Positions 1 through 5,108 of a stretch of DNA of 7,101 bases are shown in pieces. Under the pieces are notes generated by a model. It was not told the origin of the DNA, ran no database searches, and worked only from the letters and a program-made list of their open reading frames with translations. Both the position numbers and the translations under genes were made by a program. The DNA comes from Bacillota bacterium (GTDB taxonomy: Bacteria; Bacillota; Sulfobacillia; RBS10-35; JAJYVN01). Position 1 is the first letter of the stretch; each line of letters begins with the position of its first letter. The stretch is from contig JAKAUG010000219.1 of the NCBI GenBank assembly GCA_021827805.1, forward strand, positions 298 to 7,398. Reading direction: 5' to 3'.

Positions 1-243
1 AAGGCCCCGGTGCATGTGCTGGTCATCCCGCGGCAGCATTGGACGAGCCTGGGGGAGGTGCCCTCGGGCCAGGAGGCGCTACTCGGGCGCCTGTTGGGCG
101 TCTGCCGCGACCTGGCCGTCAAGCTCGGCCTGGGAGAGGGCTACCGCGTCGTGATCAACACGGGGCCGCGCGGCGGCCAGACGGTGGACCACCTGCACCT
201 GCACCTCCTCGGCGGCCGCGACATGACCTGGCCCCCCGGATGA
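1..243 (+). CDS. hinT: HIT family (HINT-type) nucleoside phosphoramidase, 3' part
   Basis: Only the last 80 residues are present, and the reading frame is open to the left edge of the window. The visible part matches the core of HINT-type histidine triad proteins. It starts with KAPVHVLVIPRQH, has GYRVVINTGPRGGQ in the middle, and ends with the triad DHLHLHLLGG (His64, His66 and His68 of the visible piece) and the typical tail MTWPPG. Family knowledge: these small cytosolic dimers hydrolyse purine nucleoside phosphoramidates such as AMP-lysine or aminoacyl-AMP, with the middle triad histidine as nucleophile. Bacterial members are about 110-120 residues, so some 35 N-terminal residues lie outside the window. 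The C-terminus is complete. The gene converges on the LPXTG gene, and a shared hairpin follows 31 bases after its stop. Family assignment is firm; the in vivo substrate is unknown. Confidence 0.95.
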   Translation, partial: KAPVHVLVIPRQHWTSLGEVPSGQEALLGRLLGVCRDLAVKLGLGEGYRVVINTGPRGGQTVDHLHLHLLGGRDMTWPPG

Positions 244-274
244 TCCAATCGTGCGGAAGCGGGGGATAGACGCG

Positions 275-313
275 GCAGGGCCCCGCGCGGGGTGTTCCCC
301 GGCGGGGCCCTGC
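275..313. terminator. Bidirectional hairpin terminator between convergent genes
   Basis: A perfect 12-bp stem pairs 275-286 (GCAGGGCCCCGC) with 302-313 (GCGGGGCCCTGC). An inner stem pairs 288-292 with 297-301 around the loop TGTT, leaving G287 unpaired. The hairpin sits 31 bases after the HIT stop (+) and 16 bases after the LPXTG stop (-), exactly where a shared terminator of convergent genes is expected. There is no clear T-tract on either side; the right flank has only a short TTCATT. Its function as an intrinsic terminator is inferred from position and stem strength. Confidence 0.75.
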
Positions 314-329
314 GTTCATTGATCTCCGC

Positions 330-1136
330 TTAGGATGCCTTGGAGCGGCGCAGCCGCGGCAGGGCCAGGGAGATGCCGCCCAGGAGCAGCAGGCCACCGG
401 CCACAGGGACGAGCGGGCTGCCACCGGTCTTGGGCAGAGAGCTCGAGCTGGAGGACGAGCCGGAGGCGGGGGCGGAGCTGGAGCCACTGGACCCCGTGGT
501 TGTGGAGGCGGGGGCCGAAGTCGACACGGTGGGGGCCGTGTCGGAGAGGGTCACCTGGTGAACGGCCAGGCCGATCGTGCCATCGATGCGGAAGTCGGCG
601 GAGTTGTTTTCGCCTTCCTTGAGGGAGGCGTTCGCGAGCTTGAATGTCTTGGTGATCCACGCGGCGGTGCCGCCGAGGTTGACCTGCGAGCCGATGTTGT
701 TGTAGGCGCCGTTCACCGGGGCGCTGGCCACCGTGGAGTCATAGTCGGCCGTCCAGAAGCACGGGGCGGCCTTCGTGCACGTCGCGCCCTGGGCCTGGTC
801 GTAGTACTGCACGGTCAGGTAGAGCGTTGAGTCGCTGAGGAGCGGGCTCCCCTTGGCCACCTGGAAATAGATGTATGCCGTGGGGTTGTTGCCGGGGGTC
901 GTGTTCTTCTGGAAGATGTCGGCCGACTGTCCACCCACCGTGCCTGAGGTGAAGAAACTGTCGCCGATGTGCGGCCCAACGATGCTGAGTCCCGAGCAGG
1001 ACGCGGTCGCTCCCAGGGTGCAGGAGGCCGACGTGGCGGCCTGGGCCCCAATCGCCATCCCCATCGTGGCAACCAAGGCACCGGCGGTGGCCACCGCCCG
1101 CACGATACGGCCCCAGCGGATCCCAGAAACCTGCAT
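330..1136 (-). CDS. LPXTG sortase-anchored secreted surface protein
   Basis: The product is a 268-residue secreted protein predicted to be anchored to the cell wall by sortase. Residues 1-33 form a signal peptide: a charged start MQVSGIRWGRIVR, a hydrophobic core AVATAGALVATMGMAIG, and a probable cleavage after AQA. Residues 34-200 are a Tyr/Phe/Thr/Asn-rich ectodomain, probably beta-rich, with four cysteines (two near residues 39 and 47, two near 120 and 126) that could form disulphides. I do not recognise a named domain there. A Ser/Thr/Pro/Ala linker follows, then LPKTG near residue 234, a hydrophobic stretch VPVAGGLLLLGGISLAL and the basic tail RLRRSKAS. The ATG at 1134-1136 is chosen because a GGAGGT sits 8 bases upstream and the signal peptide starts there; the frame is open to 1454 but that extension does not look like protein. 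Ligand and role are unknown. Confidence 0.88.
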   Translation of the reverse strand: MQVSGIRWGRIVRAVATAGALVATMGMAIGAQAATSASCTLGATASCSGLSIVGPHIGDSFFTSGTVGGQSADIFQKNTTPGNNPTAYIYFQVAKGSPLLSDSTLYLTVQYYDQAQGATCTKAAPCFWTADYDSTVASAPVNGAYNNIGSQVNLGGTAAWITKTFKLANASLKEGENNSADFRIDGTIGLAVHQVTLSDTAPTVSTSAPASTTTGSSGSSSAPASGSSSSSSSLPKTGGSPLVPVAGGLLLLGGISLALPRLRRSKAS

Positions 1137-1140
1137 ACGA

Positions 1141-1185
1141 TCACACCTCCACGATTCTGCGTCCTGATGAACTACGGGGTTCCAT
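1141..1185 (-). CDS. Possible 14-residue leader ORF (uORF) before the LPXTG gene
   Basis: A short frame encoding MEPRSSSGRRIVEV begins with ATG at 1183-1185. It is preceded by AGGAAGGAG with a 6-base gap, as good a ribosome binding site as the main gene has. Its TGA at 1141-1143 lies 4 bases before the ATG of the LPXTG gene, and its last codons contain that gene's own GGAGGT site. The geometry suggests translational coupling or a regulatory leader peptide. There is no run of one amino acid that would point to classic attenuation. The ORF is too short to prove coding from sequence alone. Confidence 0.4.
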   Translation of the reverse strand: MEPRSSSGRRIVEV

Positions 1186-1633
1186 CCGCAACTCCTTCCT
1201 CGTTTCGAGTGACGACGTGCGGGAGGGGAATCGATGTCCGGGACCGCGGCACGCTGTGAGTGCCGTCCGGGGAGTGCTCGGACCCGGCAAGCCGAGCCAG
1301 CTGCACAACTGGCTCTTTCGGAGAGGAAGGGAGGAGCGATGCGGGATTGGCAGGCGCCGGAGTCCTGTGCCGCGTCCGTGTGATGATGATGCCTGCGTCC
1401 GTCCACCGCGACGGGGACCGGGGTGGCGGCGAGCGGGGTCTTGTGGGATCCCACCTCTGCGATGGCGGTGCTTGAAGGCGGATCGGGGAGATCCCGCTAT
1501 CGGGGACGGTCGAGAGGGTACGCGAGACCGAGACACGGCCGAGGAACGTGCCCATCCGGAGACCGAAAGACCTGAGCCCCAGGGGCCCGCGCCCAAGACC
1601 GCGCCGCGCTTGCTCTACTCGGCCCCGTTCCGG
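1186..1633 (-). other. Long leader / intergenic stretch with competing hairpins, no gene seen
   Basis: No convincing gene was found on either strand: the open frames have poor composition and no ribosome sites. Structure is present instead. A stem pairs 1294-1300 with 1309-1315 (GAGCCAG/CTGGCTC). A second pairs 1262-1269 with 1279-1288 (GCCGTCCG with CGGA, a CC bulge, then CGGC). A third pairs 1248-1252 with 1260-1264 (GGCAC/GTGCC) and shares bases 1262-1264 with the second, so these two cannot form together. There is also a perfect 12-bp palindrome GTGGGATCCCAC at 1443-1454. It may be a long 5' leader of the LPXTG mRNA, but no riboswitch class that I know was recognised. Confidence 0.35.
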
Positions 1634-1662
1634 TTGATATCAAATATCAGTGCACATTGCAC
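1634..1662. promoter_or_regulatory. AT-rich double dyad, candidate operator
   Basis: Two inverted repeats abut. TGATAT-CAA-ATATCA occupies 1635-1649, and within it and one base to the left lies the perfect palindrome TTGATATCAA at 1634-1643. GTGCA-CAT-TGCAC occupies 1650-1662. The first dyad is a rare AT-rich island in this GC-rich window. The pair lies just past the hairpin that ends the cytochrome operon and at the far end of the long LPXTG leader, so it may be the control region of the LPXTG transcript. No convincing -35/-10 pair could be fitted, and the regulator is unknown. Confidence 0.45.
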
Positions 1663-1669
1663 CCCGCGA

Positions 1670-1717
1670 CCAGGGACTGCCTCCGCGGGTTGCGCAACAC
1701 GAGCCCGCGCTCCCTGG
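1670..1717 (-). terminator. Bipartite hairpin at the end of the cytochrome b operon
   Basis: An outer stem pairs 1670-1676 (CCAGGGA) with 1711-1717 (TCCCTGG). An inner stem pairs 1684-1689 (CGCGGG) with 1704-1709 (CCCGCG), and the loop contains the palindrome GTTGCGCAAC. It begins 3 bases after the stop codon of the last operon gene. No T-tract follows on the - strand, so it may act as a terminator with help from Rho or as a 3' stabiliser. Confidence 0.5.
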
Positions 1718-1720
1718 GTT

Positions 1721-1990
1721 TCAGCCTCGCGGCAGGCGGTCGCCAGCATCCCCCGCGGCCTCGACGCGTCTGCGGGCGACGGCTCGGCGGGAGCGCATGG
1801 AGATCGCAAAGGCGGTGGCGGCGCGGTCCAGGCCAAGACCAAGCAATCCCAGCCCCAGGAGTGCCTCGGACCATGCACGTCCGGAGAGGCCGCGCCAGAG
1901 CATGCCAAAGCCGAGGATGCCAACCAGGGAGCCACCGATGGCGTAGATGGACAGCCAGGCGCCGGCCCAAGCCGCACCCGGCCGCGTCAT
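1721..1990 (-). CDS. Small two-helix membrane protein, last gene of cytochrome b operon
   Basis: The 89-residue product begins MTRPGAAWAGAWLSIY. Two hydrophobic helices are visible: residues about 12-32 (LSIYAIGGSLVGILGFGMLW) and about 43-63 (ALLGLGLLGLGLDRAATAFAI). A strongly basic cytoplasmic-type tail follows (SMRSRRAVARRRVEA), which by the positive-inside rule puts both termini inside. The ATG overlaps the stop of the preceding gene as ATGA, which indicates translational coupling and fixes the start. I do not recognise a family. Context suggests an accessory or assembly subunit of the cytochrome b complex. It could equally be an unrelated membrane protein carried along by the operon. Confidence 0.75.
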   Translation of the reverse strand: MTRPGAAWAGAWLSIYAIGGSLVGILGFGMLWRGLSGRAWSEALLGLGLLGLGLDRAATAFAISMRSRRAVARRRVEAAGDAGDRLPRG

Positions 1991-2916
1991 TGGCGGTACC
2001 AGTCCCGCCAGATCAGGCGGTAGATGCGCAGGGTCCGCGGCAGGCGGTTCACCCCAGGGATCCAGGGCGTCAGGATGAAGCCAAGGGTGAGCAGCCCCAT
2101 GACCCCCATGATCATCAGGTCCCCGCTGTGCGAGCTGGAGAAGGGGGGCACCTGATACCACAGGGTGTACAGCCACAGCCAGACCGCGCCGGGGTAGTTG
2201 CCCGTCTCGTTCATCATGCCCCACTGGGTACTCAGCAGGCGGTAATGCTGGGCCTGGGCGGTGAGCGCTGGCCCGGACAGGAAGAGCAACGGCAGCGTGT
2301 CGTTGGTGATGGACCGGTGGGTGCTGGAGGACAGCATCAGCCCCTGCAGGCCGCCCAACTGCGCGATGTGCAGCAGCGCGGGCAGCATCACGCCCACCGG
2401 CCCCGCCGCGGCGGGCGCGGCCGGCGAAGCGGACTGCCCGGCGTTGGCGGCCAGGGCCTTGCCATAGGCCGCCTCCCAACTGGCGCGCTGTGTCGTCGAG
2501 GCCTGCTGGAACTGCGACAGCGCGGTTTGCAGGGCGGGTTGCAGGGGGGCGATGTCGGTCAGGGGACCGAGCACGAAGTCCTGGGCGGTGTTGACCGGGA
2601 TGCGCACGCCGGCCCACCGCTGCGGGGAGATGGGCCCGATGGACTGCAGCGAGCCCGTGCCGTGGTTGTACGGGGGGCCGTAGTCCGCGATGGTCCCGGT
2701 GCCGTCCAGCTCGCGCAGGGCCGTCTGCAGGAACGAGACTGGCCGCGCGGTGGCATAGCCGCGGATCGTCAGCGCGGGGGCGTCGGGCGAGGAGAAGACG
2801 GATGCCAGGACCAGAACGAGCACCAGCACGAAGCCCAAGGCCAAGAGGGCCTCCCGCACCAGGTCGTAGGGCTTCATGCGCGGTTGGCGGGTGTCGGATG
2901 GCAGTTCAGCCCGCAT
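1987..2916 (-). CDS. Membrane-anchored partner protein of cytochrome b (uncharacterised)
   Basis: The 309-residue product has a membrane helix at about 23-42 (ALLALGFVLVLVLVLASVF) and a large middle region of about 200 residues that is probably outside the membrane. That region contains DYGPPYN near residue 80, a Gln/Ala-rich stretch, and hydrophobic segments near 172-195 and 245-257. A second clear membrane helix lies near 265-288, followed by TPWIPGVNRLPRTLRIYRLI and a WRDWYRQ end. The ATG at 2914-2916 is favoured over an internal one at 2875-2877 because AAGGGGGA lies 5 bases upstream of it. This start overlaps the end of cytochrome b by 11 bases. The position is where a bc complex would carry the C-terminal cytochrome b part or subunit IV, yet the sequence is not a normal subunit IV. 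From memory, similar proteins follow this type of cytochrome b in some Gram-positives. The function is probably structural or in quinol-site formation, by inference. Confidence 0.85.
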   Translation of the reverse strand: MRAELPSDTRQPRMKPYDLVREALLALGFVLVLVLVLASVFSSPDAPALTIRGYATARPVSFLQTALRELDGTGTIADYGPPYNHGTGSLQSIGPISPQRWAGVRIPVNTAQDFVLGPLTDIAPLQPALQTALSQFQQASTTQRASWEAAYGKALAANAGQSASPAAPAAAGPVGVMLPALLHIAQLGGLQGLMLSSSTHRSITNDTLPLLFLSGPALTAQAQHYRLLSTQWGMMNETGNYPGAVWLWLYTLWYQVPPFSSSHSGDLMIMGVMGLLTLGFILTPWIPGVNRLPRTLRIYRLIWRDWYRQ

Positions 2917-3535
2917 CGGCGTCCCCCTTGCCGCCCTCGTCGTCGGCCAGCGGCGGCACCAGTCCCTTGCGGCGCACCAGGATGAGGTGGACGGTGATCA
3001 GTGCGGCGATCACCGCCGGCATGACCGCGATGTGGATGCTGTACATCTGGCCGAAGTTGAGCAGGTTGAAGAAGGCCCCGATGCCCACGGCGTTCATGGC
3101 GTCCTTGCCCTGGACGCTGATCCACTGGGAGTCCAGATTCTGCTGGGAGAGATAGCCAGTGAAGGCGGCCAGGATGGAGCAGACAAACAGCAGCGCCCCA
3201 ACGACCCAGGTCAGGTTGCGCCCGCCACGCCAGGCGGCCATCGCGAACTGGGACCACAGGTGGAGCACCATGAAGAAGAAGAAGCACTGGACGCTCCAGA
3301 AGTGGATGCTGTTCACGAAGTGGCCGACCGAGGAGGCGTGCCACCAGCCTGGGCCGAAGAGCGCCAGGGTGATGCCCGAGGCGATCAGGCAGACGAACGC
3401 GCCCAGGGTGCAGGCGCCAAAGAGATAGACAAACGACCGCGTGTACTCCGGCAGTTCCTCGGGGAGCAACTCCTCGGCCGTGATCACCCTTGAGGTCCAT
3501 CGCCGCAAGGAGCCGGTGAGGTTCTTGTTGCTCAC
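2906..3535 (-). CDS. Cytochrome b6-type N-terminal subunit, di-haem
   Basis: This 209-residue integral membrane protein has four helices, at about 36-59, 75-98, 110-129 and 168-187. The b-haem ligands are visible as H78 and H92 (14 apart, in IHFWSVQCFFFFMVLH) and H168 and H183 (15 apart). The 14/15 spacing is the b6 pattern rather than the 14/14 of mitochondrial-type cytochrome b. Family knowledge: such subunits carry electrons across the membrane from quinol in bc or b6f complexes. The segment after helix C reads TGYLSQQNLDSQW, not the usual TGY-x-x-PWDQ-x-G-x-W. The start is GTG at 3533-3535 with GAGGAG 9 bases upstream; it overlaps the upstream stop as GTGA. The acidic, glycine-rich tail DDEGGKGDADAG is cytoplasmic. 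No Rieske or cytochrome c gene is present in the window. The family call is firm; the type of complex is uncertain. Confidence 0.93.
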   Translation of the reverse strand: MSNKNLTGSLRRWTSRVITAEELLPEELPEYTRSFVYLFGACTLGAFVCLIASGITLALFGPGWWHASSVGHFVNSIHFWSVQCFFFFMVLHLWSQFAMAAWRGGRNLTWVVGALLFVCSILAAFTGYLSQQNLDSQWISVQGKDAMNAVGIGAFFNLLNFGQMYSIHIAVMPAVIAALITVHLILVRRKGLVPPLADDEGGKGDADAG

Positions 3536-3696
3536 GGCTTTCGCTCCTCGTCCGTCCGGTCGTCTCCGTGCTCGTCGGGCAGGCGGAGCGCGAGTGCCGC
3601 GGCAAAGACGAGGATCATCAGTCCCAACACCACAAGGTTGGGCACCGTGATGGAGACGAAGCCCAGTTGCACATAGTGGGGGGCGCCCAAGCCCAT
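3532..3696 (-). CDS. 54-residue single-helix membrane protein, first gene of cytochrome b operon
   Basis: The product begins MGLGAPHYVQLGFVSITVPN, has a membrane helix at about 14-38 (ending GLMILVFAAALALRL) and then a highly charged tail LPDEHGDDRTDEERKP. The ATG at 3694-3696 has AAAGGGG 10 bases upstream. The TGA at 3532-3534 overlaps the GTG of the cytochrome b gene as GTGA. Tight coupling and the single-helix form resemble the tiny subunits that stabilise cytochrome complexes (PetL/PetN-like or CydX-like in form, not in sequence). I recognise no named family. The gene is easy to miss because of its length. Position, ribosome site and hydrophobicity support coding. Confidence 0.75.
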   Translation of the reverse strand: MGLGAPHYVQLGFVSITVPNLVVLGLMILVFAAALALRLPDEHGDDRTDEERKP

Positions 3697-3844
3697 CGTG
3701 GCATGGCCCCTTTGTCGATACAGACTGTGCCGTCCGTCCGGGCGACGTACCGGTCCAAACGTTCAGGACATTTCGCCCATCGGGGTCGACGATCCTGCCG
3801 CCCAACAACGGGACTTGCGTACTGAATCTCGCGCCGCTGACCAG
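3697..3844. other. Upstream region of the cytochrome b operon
   Basis: This stretch should hold the operon promoter reading leftward. I see no gene in it on either strand and could not fit a convincing -35/-10 pair. The sequence TGTATC at 3717-3722 on the - strand is the only weak -10-like string near the first start. A transcript starting farther right, through the hairpin cluster, is equally possible. Confidence 0.3.
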
Positions 3845-3908
3845 GCACTCGCCGAGTGCGCGCCAGCACATCCTGGGTGCCAGGCCTCCGCAAGGCGTGA
3901 AGCGGAGG
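3845..3908. repeat. Cluster of three short perfect hairpins
   Basis: Three inverted repeats lie in a row. GCACTC-GCC-GAGTGC is at 3845-3859, CCTGG-GTG-CCAGG at 3872-3884, and CCTCCGC (3885-3891) pairs with GCGGAGG (3902-3908) around a 10-base loop. The last hairpin sits 3 bases after the stop of the 91-residue gene on -, so the cluster probably ends that transcript or marks the 5' side of the cytochrome operon. None has a T-tract. Confidence 0.5.
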
Positions 3909-3911
3909 GCA

Positions 3912-4187
3912 TCAGCCAGCTGCCCAGCGCCAGGTGCAGGTGGCGAGGGGGCAATGGCGCTCCCAGGCAACCGGCGCGGCCTGACAGCGCAGGTGCCAGT
4001 CGTTGTGGCCGCCCTGGTCGGCCTCGTGGCAGATGGATGCCGCCAGGACGGTGAGGGTCTCGGCCACAGTGGGTTGCCGGCGCCAAGGGCCATGGAAGTG
4101 CGGCGCCTCGCGCGCTGCCTGGAACAGGTTCCACTGCTCCTCGGTCAGTCGTGCCGCCAGTTGCCGTTTGCCAGAGCGCTTGTCCAT
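3912..4187 (-). CDS. Hypothetical 91-residue Cys/His-rich protein
   Basis: The product begins MDKRSGKRQLAARLTEEQWNL, with a probable helical N-terminal half (LTEEQWNLFQAAREAP). The C-terminal half is rich in possible metal ligands: C53, H54, H61, H65, C68, H78, C79 and C84. There is no signal peptide or membrane helix, so it is predicted cytosolic. The ATG at 4185-4187 is preceded by GGGGGA with a 7-base gap, much like the site used by the 309-residue gene of the cytochrome operon. The stop is followed by a hairpin. I recognise no family. Metal or zinc binding is a guess from residue spacing. It could also be a DNA-binding regulator of its neighbour, or cargo beside the IS remnant. Confidence 0.6.
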   Translation of the reverse strand: MDKRSGKRQLAARLTEEQWNLFQAAREAPHFHGPWRRQPTVAETLTVLAASICHEADQGGHNDWHLRCQAAPVAWERHCPLATCTWRWAAG

Positions 4188-4345
4188 CGCAGCGTCCCCC
4201 CTACTCCGTGGGTTGGTCGGCGTGCCCCGCCGGCCCGCGGGAGACGGGCAGGGGGTCTGGGTGTCTGGTGGCGGGTGCTGCTCCGGGGACCAAAGCCCTT
4301 GCCTGTTGGGAGCCTCACACCCGTCCGGCAATCTTGTACAGTACT
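4188..4345. other. Gap between the 91-residue gene and the tnpB remnant
   Basis: No gene was found here. It holds the GTAC-A-GTAC repeat at 4336-4344 and GC-rich short repeats around 4220-4250. Any promoter for the 91-residue gene must lie here or farther right, but none could be supported. Confidence 0.3.
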
Positions 4346-4364
4346 CACCCGCACTTCGCGGGTG
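4346..4364. repeat. Hairpin at the left edge of the IS remnant
   Basis: A perfect 7-bp stem (CACCCGC/GCGGGTG) closes a 5-base loop, lying 14 bases beyond the end of the tnpB frame. It is preceded on the + strand by GTACAGTAC. It could be the element's right-end hairpin, or a chance GC-rich stem. Confidence 0.4.
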
Positions 4365-4377
4365 GCGGCGGGTCACG

Positions 4378-4968
4378 TCAGCCGGACCCAGACCCCCGGT
4401 CGCCCTCCTGGACGTCCTGTCCGTCTGGGCCTGTTCTACGATGGTCACACCGCACGACGACCCCTGTCTCGCAAACGATCAGCGCGTACCAGTGGCCGTC
4501 GGCGCGCAGCACGAGGTGGCAGGTCTGGGGCGTGCCTTCCAGGGGCCGGTGCATCTTGATCTTGATGGCCCCGCCGATCTTGACGGGGACGTGCGGGAAG
4601 CTGCCGTCCAGCCATGCGTCCTCACCTTTGGCGAACTGGCGCAGGTGGACGGAGTGCCAGCGGTTTGCGCCCTTGAAGCGCGGGAAGCCGCGCCGTTCGC
4701 CCTGCTCCTTGGCGCAGAGGAACCGACGCAGGGCCGTGTTCAAGCGGTCAGCGATGCACTCAACCACGGTGGCGGGGACGTGCGCGGGGGCTTGCCCTTT
4801 GAACCGCGCGCACAGGTCGTACTGGAACAGGAACTTGCCCTCGGCGTCGTATCGCGCTCTGGACGCTTCCAGCATGGCGTTGTACACCCCGCGCGACTCG
4901 ATGAGACAAGCCATGAGCGTCTTGCGCCGCGCCGTGTTGGGGTACAGCCGCCACTCGAACGTCCTCAA
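4378..4968 (-). pseudogene. tnpB: TnpB (OrfB, IS605 family) fragment lacking the nuclease core
   Basis: Residues 1 to about 170 of this 196-residue frame match the N-terminal half of TnpB. It begins RTFEWRLYPN, then has SRGVYNAMLEASRARYD, the GFPRFKG motif, IKMHRPLEGT and finally WYALIVCETG. In full TnpB proteins (about 360-430 residues) the RuvC-like nuclease core follows at once with a G-I-D-x-G motif and, farther on, a zinc-finger Cys4 module. Here the frame runs into unrelated sequence (VVVRCDHRRTGPDGQ) and stops. All catalytic residues and the zinc finger are therefore missing. The start is TTG at 4966-4968, with a weak ribosome site. The fragment has no internal stop. It is most likely a dead remnant; a retained RNA-binding role is possible but unsupported. 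Confidence 0.85.
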
Positions 4969-5019
4969 GTGCCAAATGGCACCACGTCAGGAACAGCATA
5001 CATCCGGCTGCACCCCATC

Positions 5020-5038
5020 CCCACGCCTGAGGGCGGGG
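5020..5038. repeat. Subterminal hairpin of IS200/IS605 type
   Basis: CGCC at 5024-5027 pairs with GGCG at 5032-5035, and CCC at 5020-5022 with GGG at 5036-5038, leaving a bulged A5023 and a TGAG loop. It lies 52 bases upstream of the tnpB start, within the element's left end. Similar hairpins are more often seen at the right end, so it could instead belong to a second, lost element. Confidence 0.5.
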
Positions 5039-5108
5039 TCCCTCGCGCGGGGGCTACGGTAGAGCGGCGGGGCGGGGTCGCCGGGGCATTGCCGGACGAC
5101 GACGCGCG

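Larger units (their letters stand above)
4346..5038 (-). mobile_element. IS200/IS605-type (IS1341-like) element remnant
   Basis: A tnpB fragment lies between two hairpins that look like element ends. At the left, 4346-4352 (CACCCGC) pairs with 4358-4364 (GCGGGTG). At the right, 5020-5027 (CCC-A-CGCC) pairs with 5032-5038 (GGCGGGG minus one bulged A). On the - strand the right hairpin reads CCCGCCCTCAGGCGTGGGGA, a form I associate with subterminal hairpins of this IS group. Also at 4969-4982 is the perfect dyad GTGCCA-AA-TGGCAC. No tnpA is present. The span, about 690 bases, is far below the usual 1.3 kb or more for a tnpB element, so an internal deletion is inferred. Exact ends are uncertain. 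Confidence 0.45.

Noticed and set aside
1137..1454. N-terminal extension of the LPXTG protein by 106 codons
   Set aside because: It would bury the signal peptide, has non-protein-like Arg/Pro/His composition, and lacks a ribosome site, whereas the ATG at 1136 has GGAGGT.
1186..1633. Known riboswitch classes (cyclic di-GMP, cyclic di-AMP, cobalamin) in the LPXTG leader
   Set aside because: I compared remembered consensus features and found no match beyond isolated GAAA and stem fragments, so no class is claimed.
1657..2985. 442-codon open frame on the + strand
   Set aside because: Antisense of the cytochrome operon genes. The translation is Gln/Arg/His/Pro-rich shadow sequence without a domain or ribosome site.
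3536..4093. N-terminal extension of cytochrome b in the same frame
   Set aside because: It overlaps the 54-residue gene, is not conserved-looking, and the GTG at 3535 has a good ribosome site and starts the known fold.
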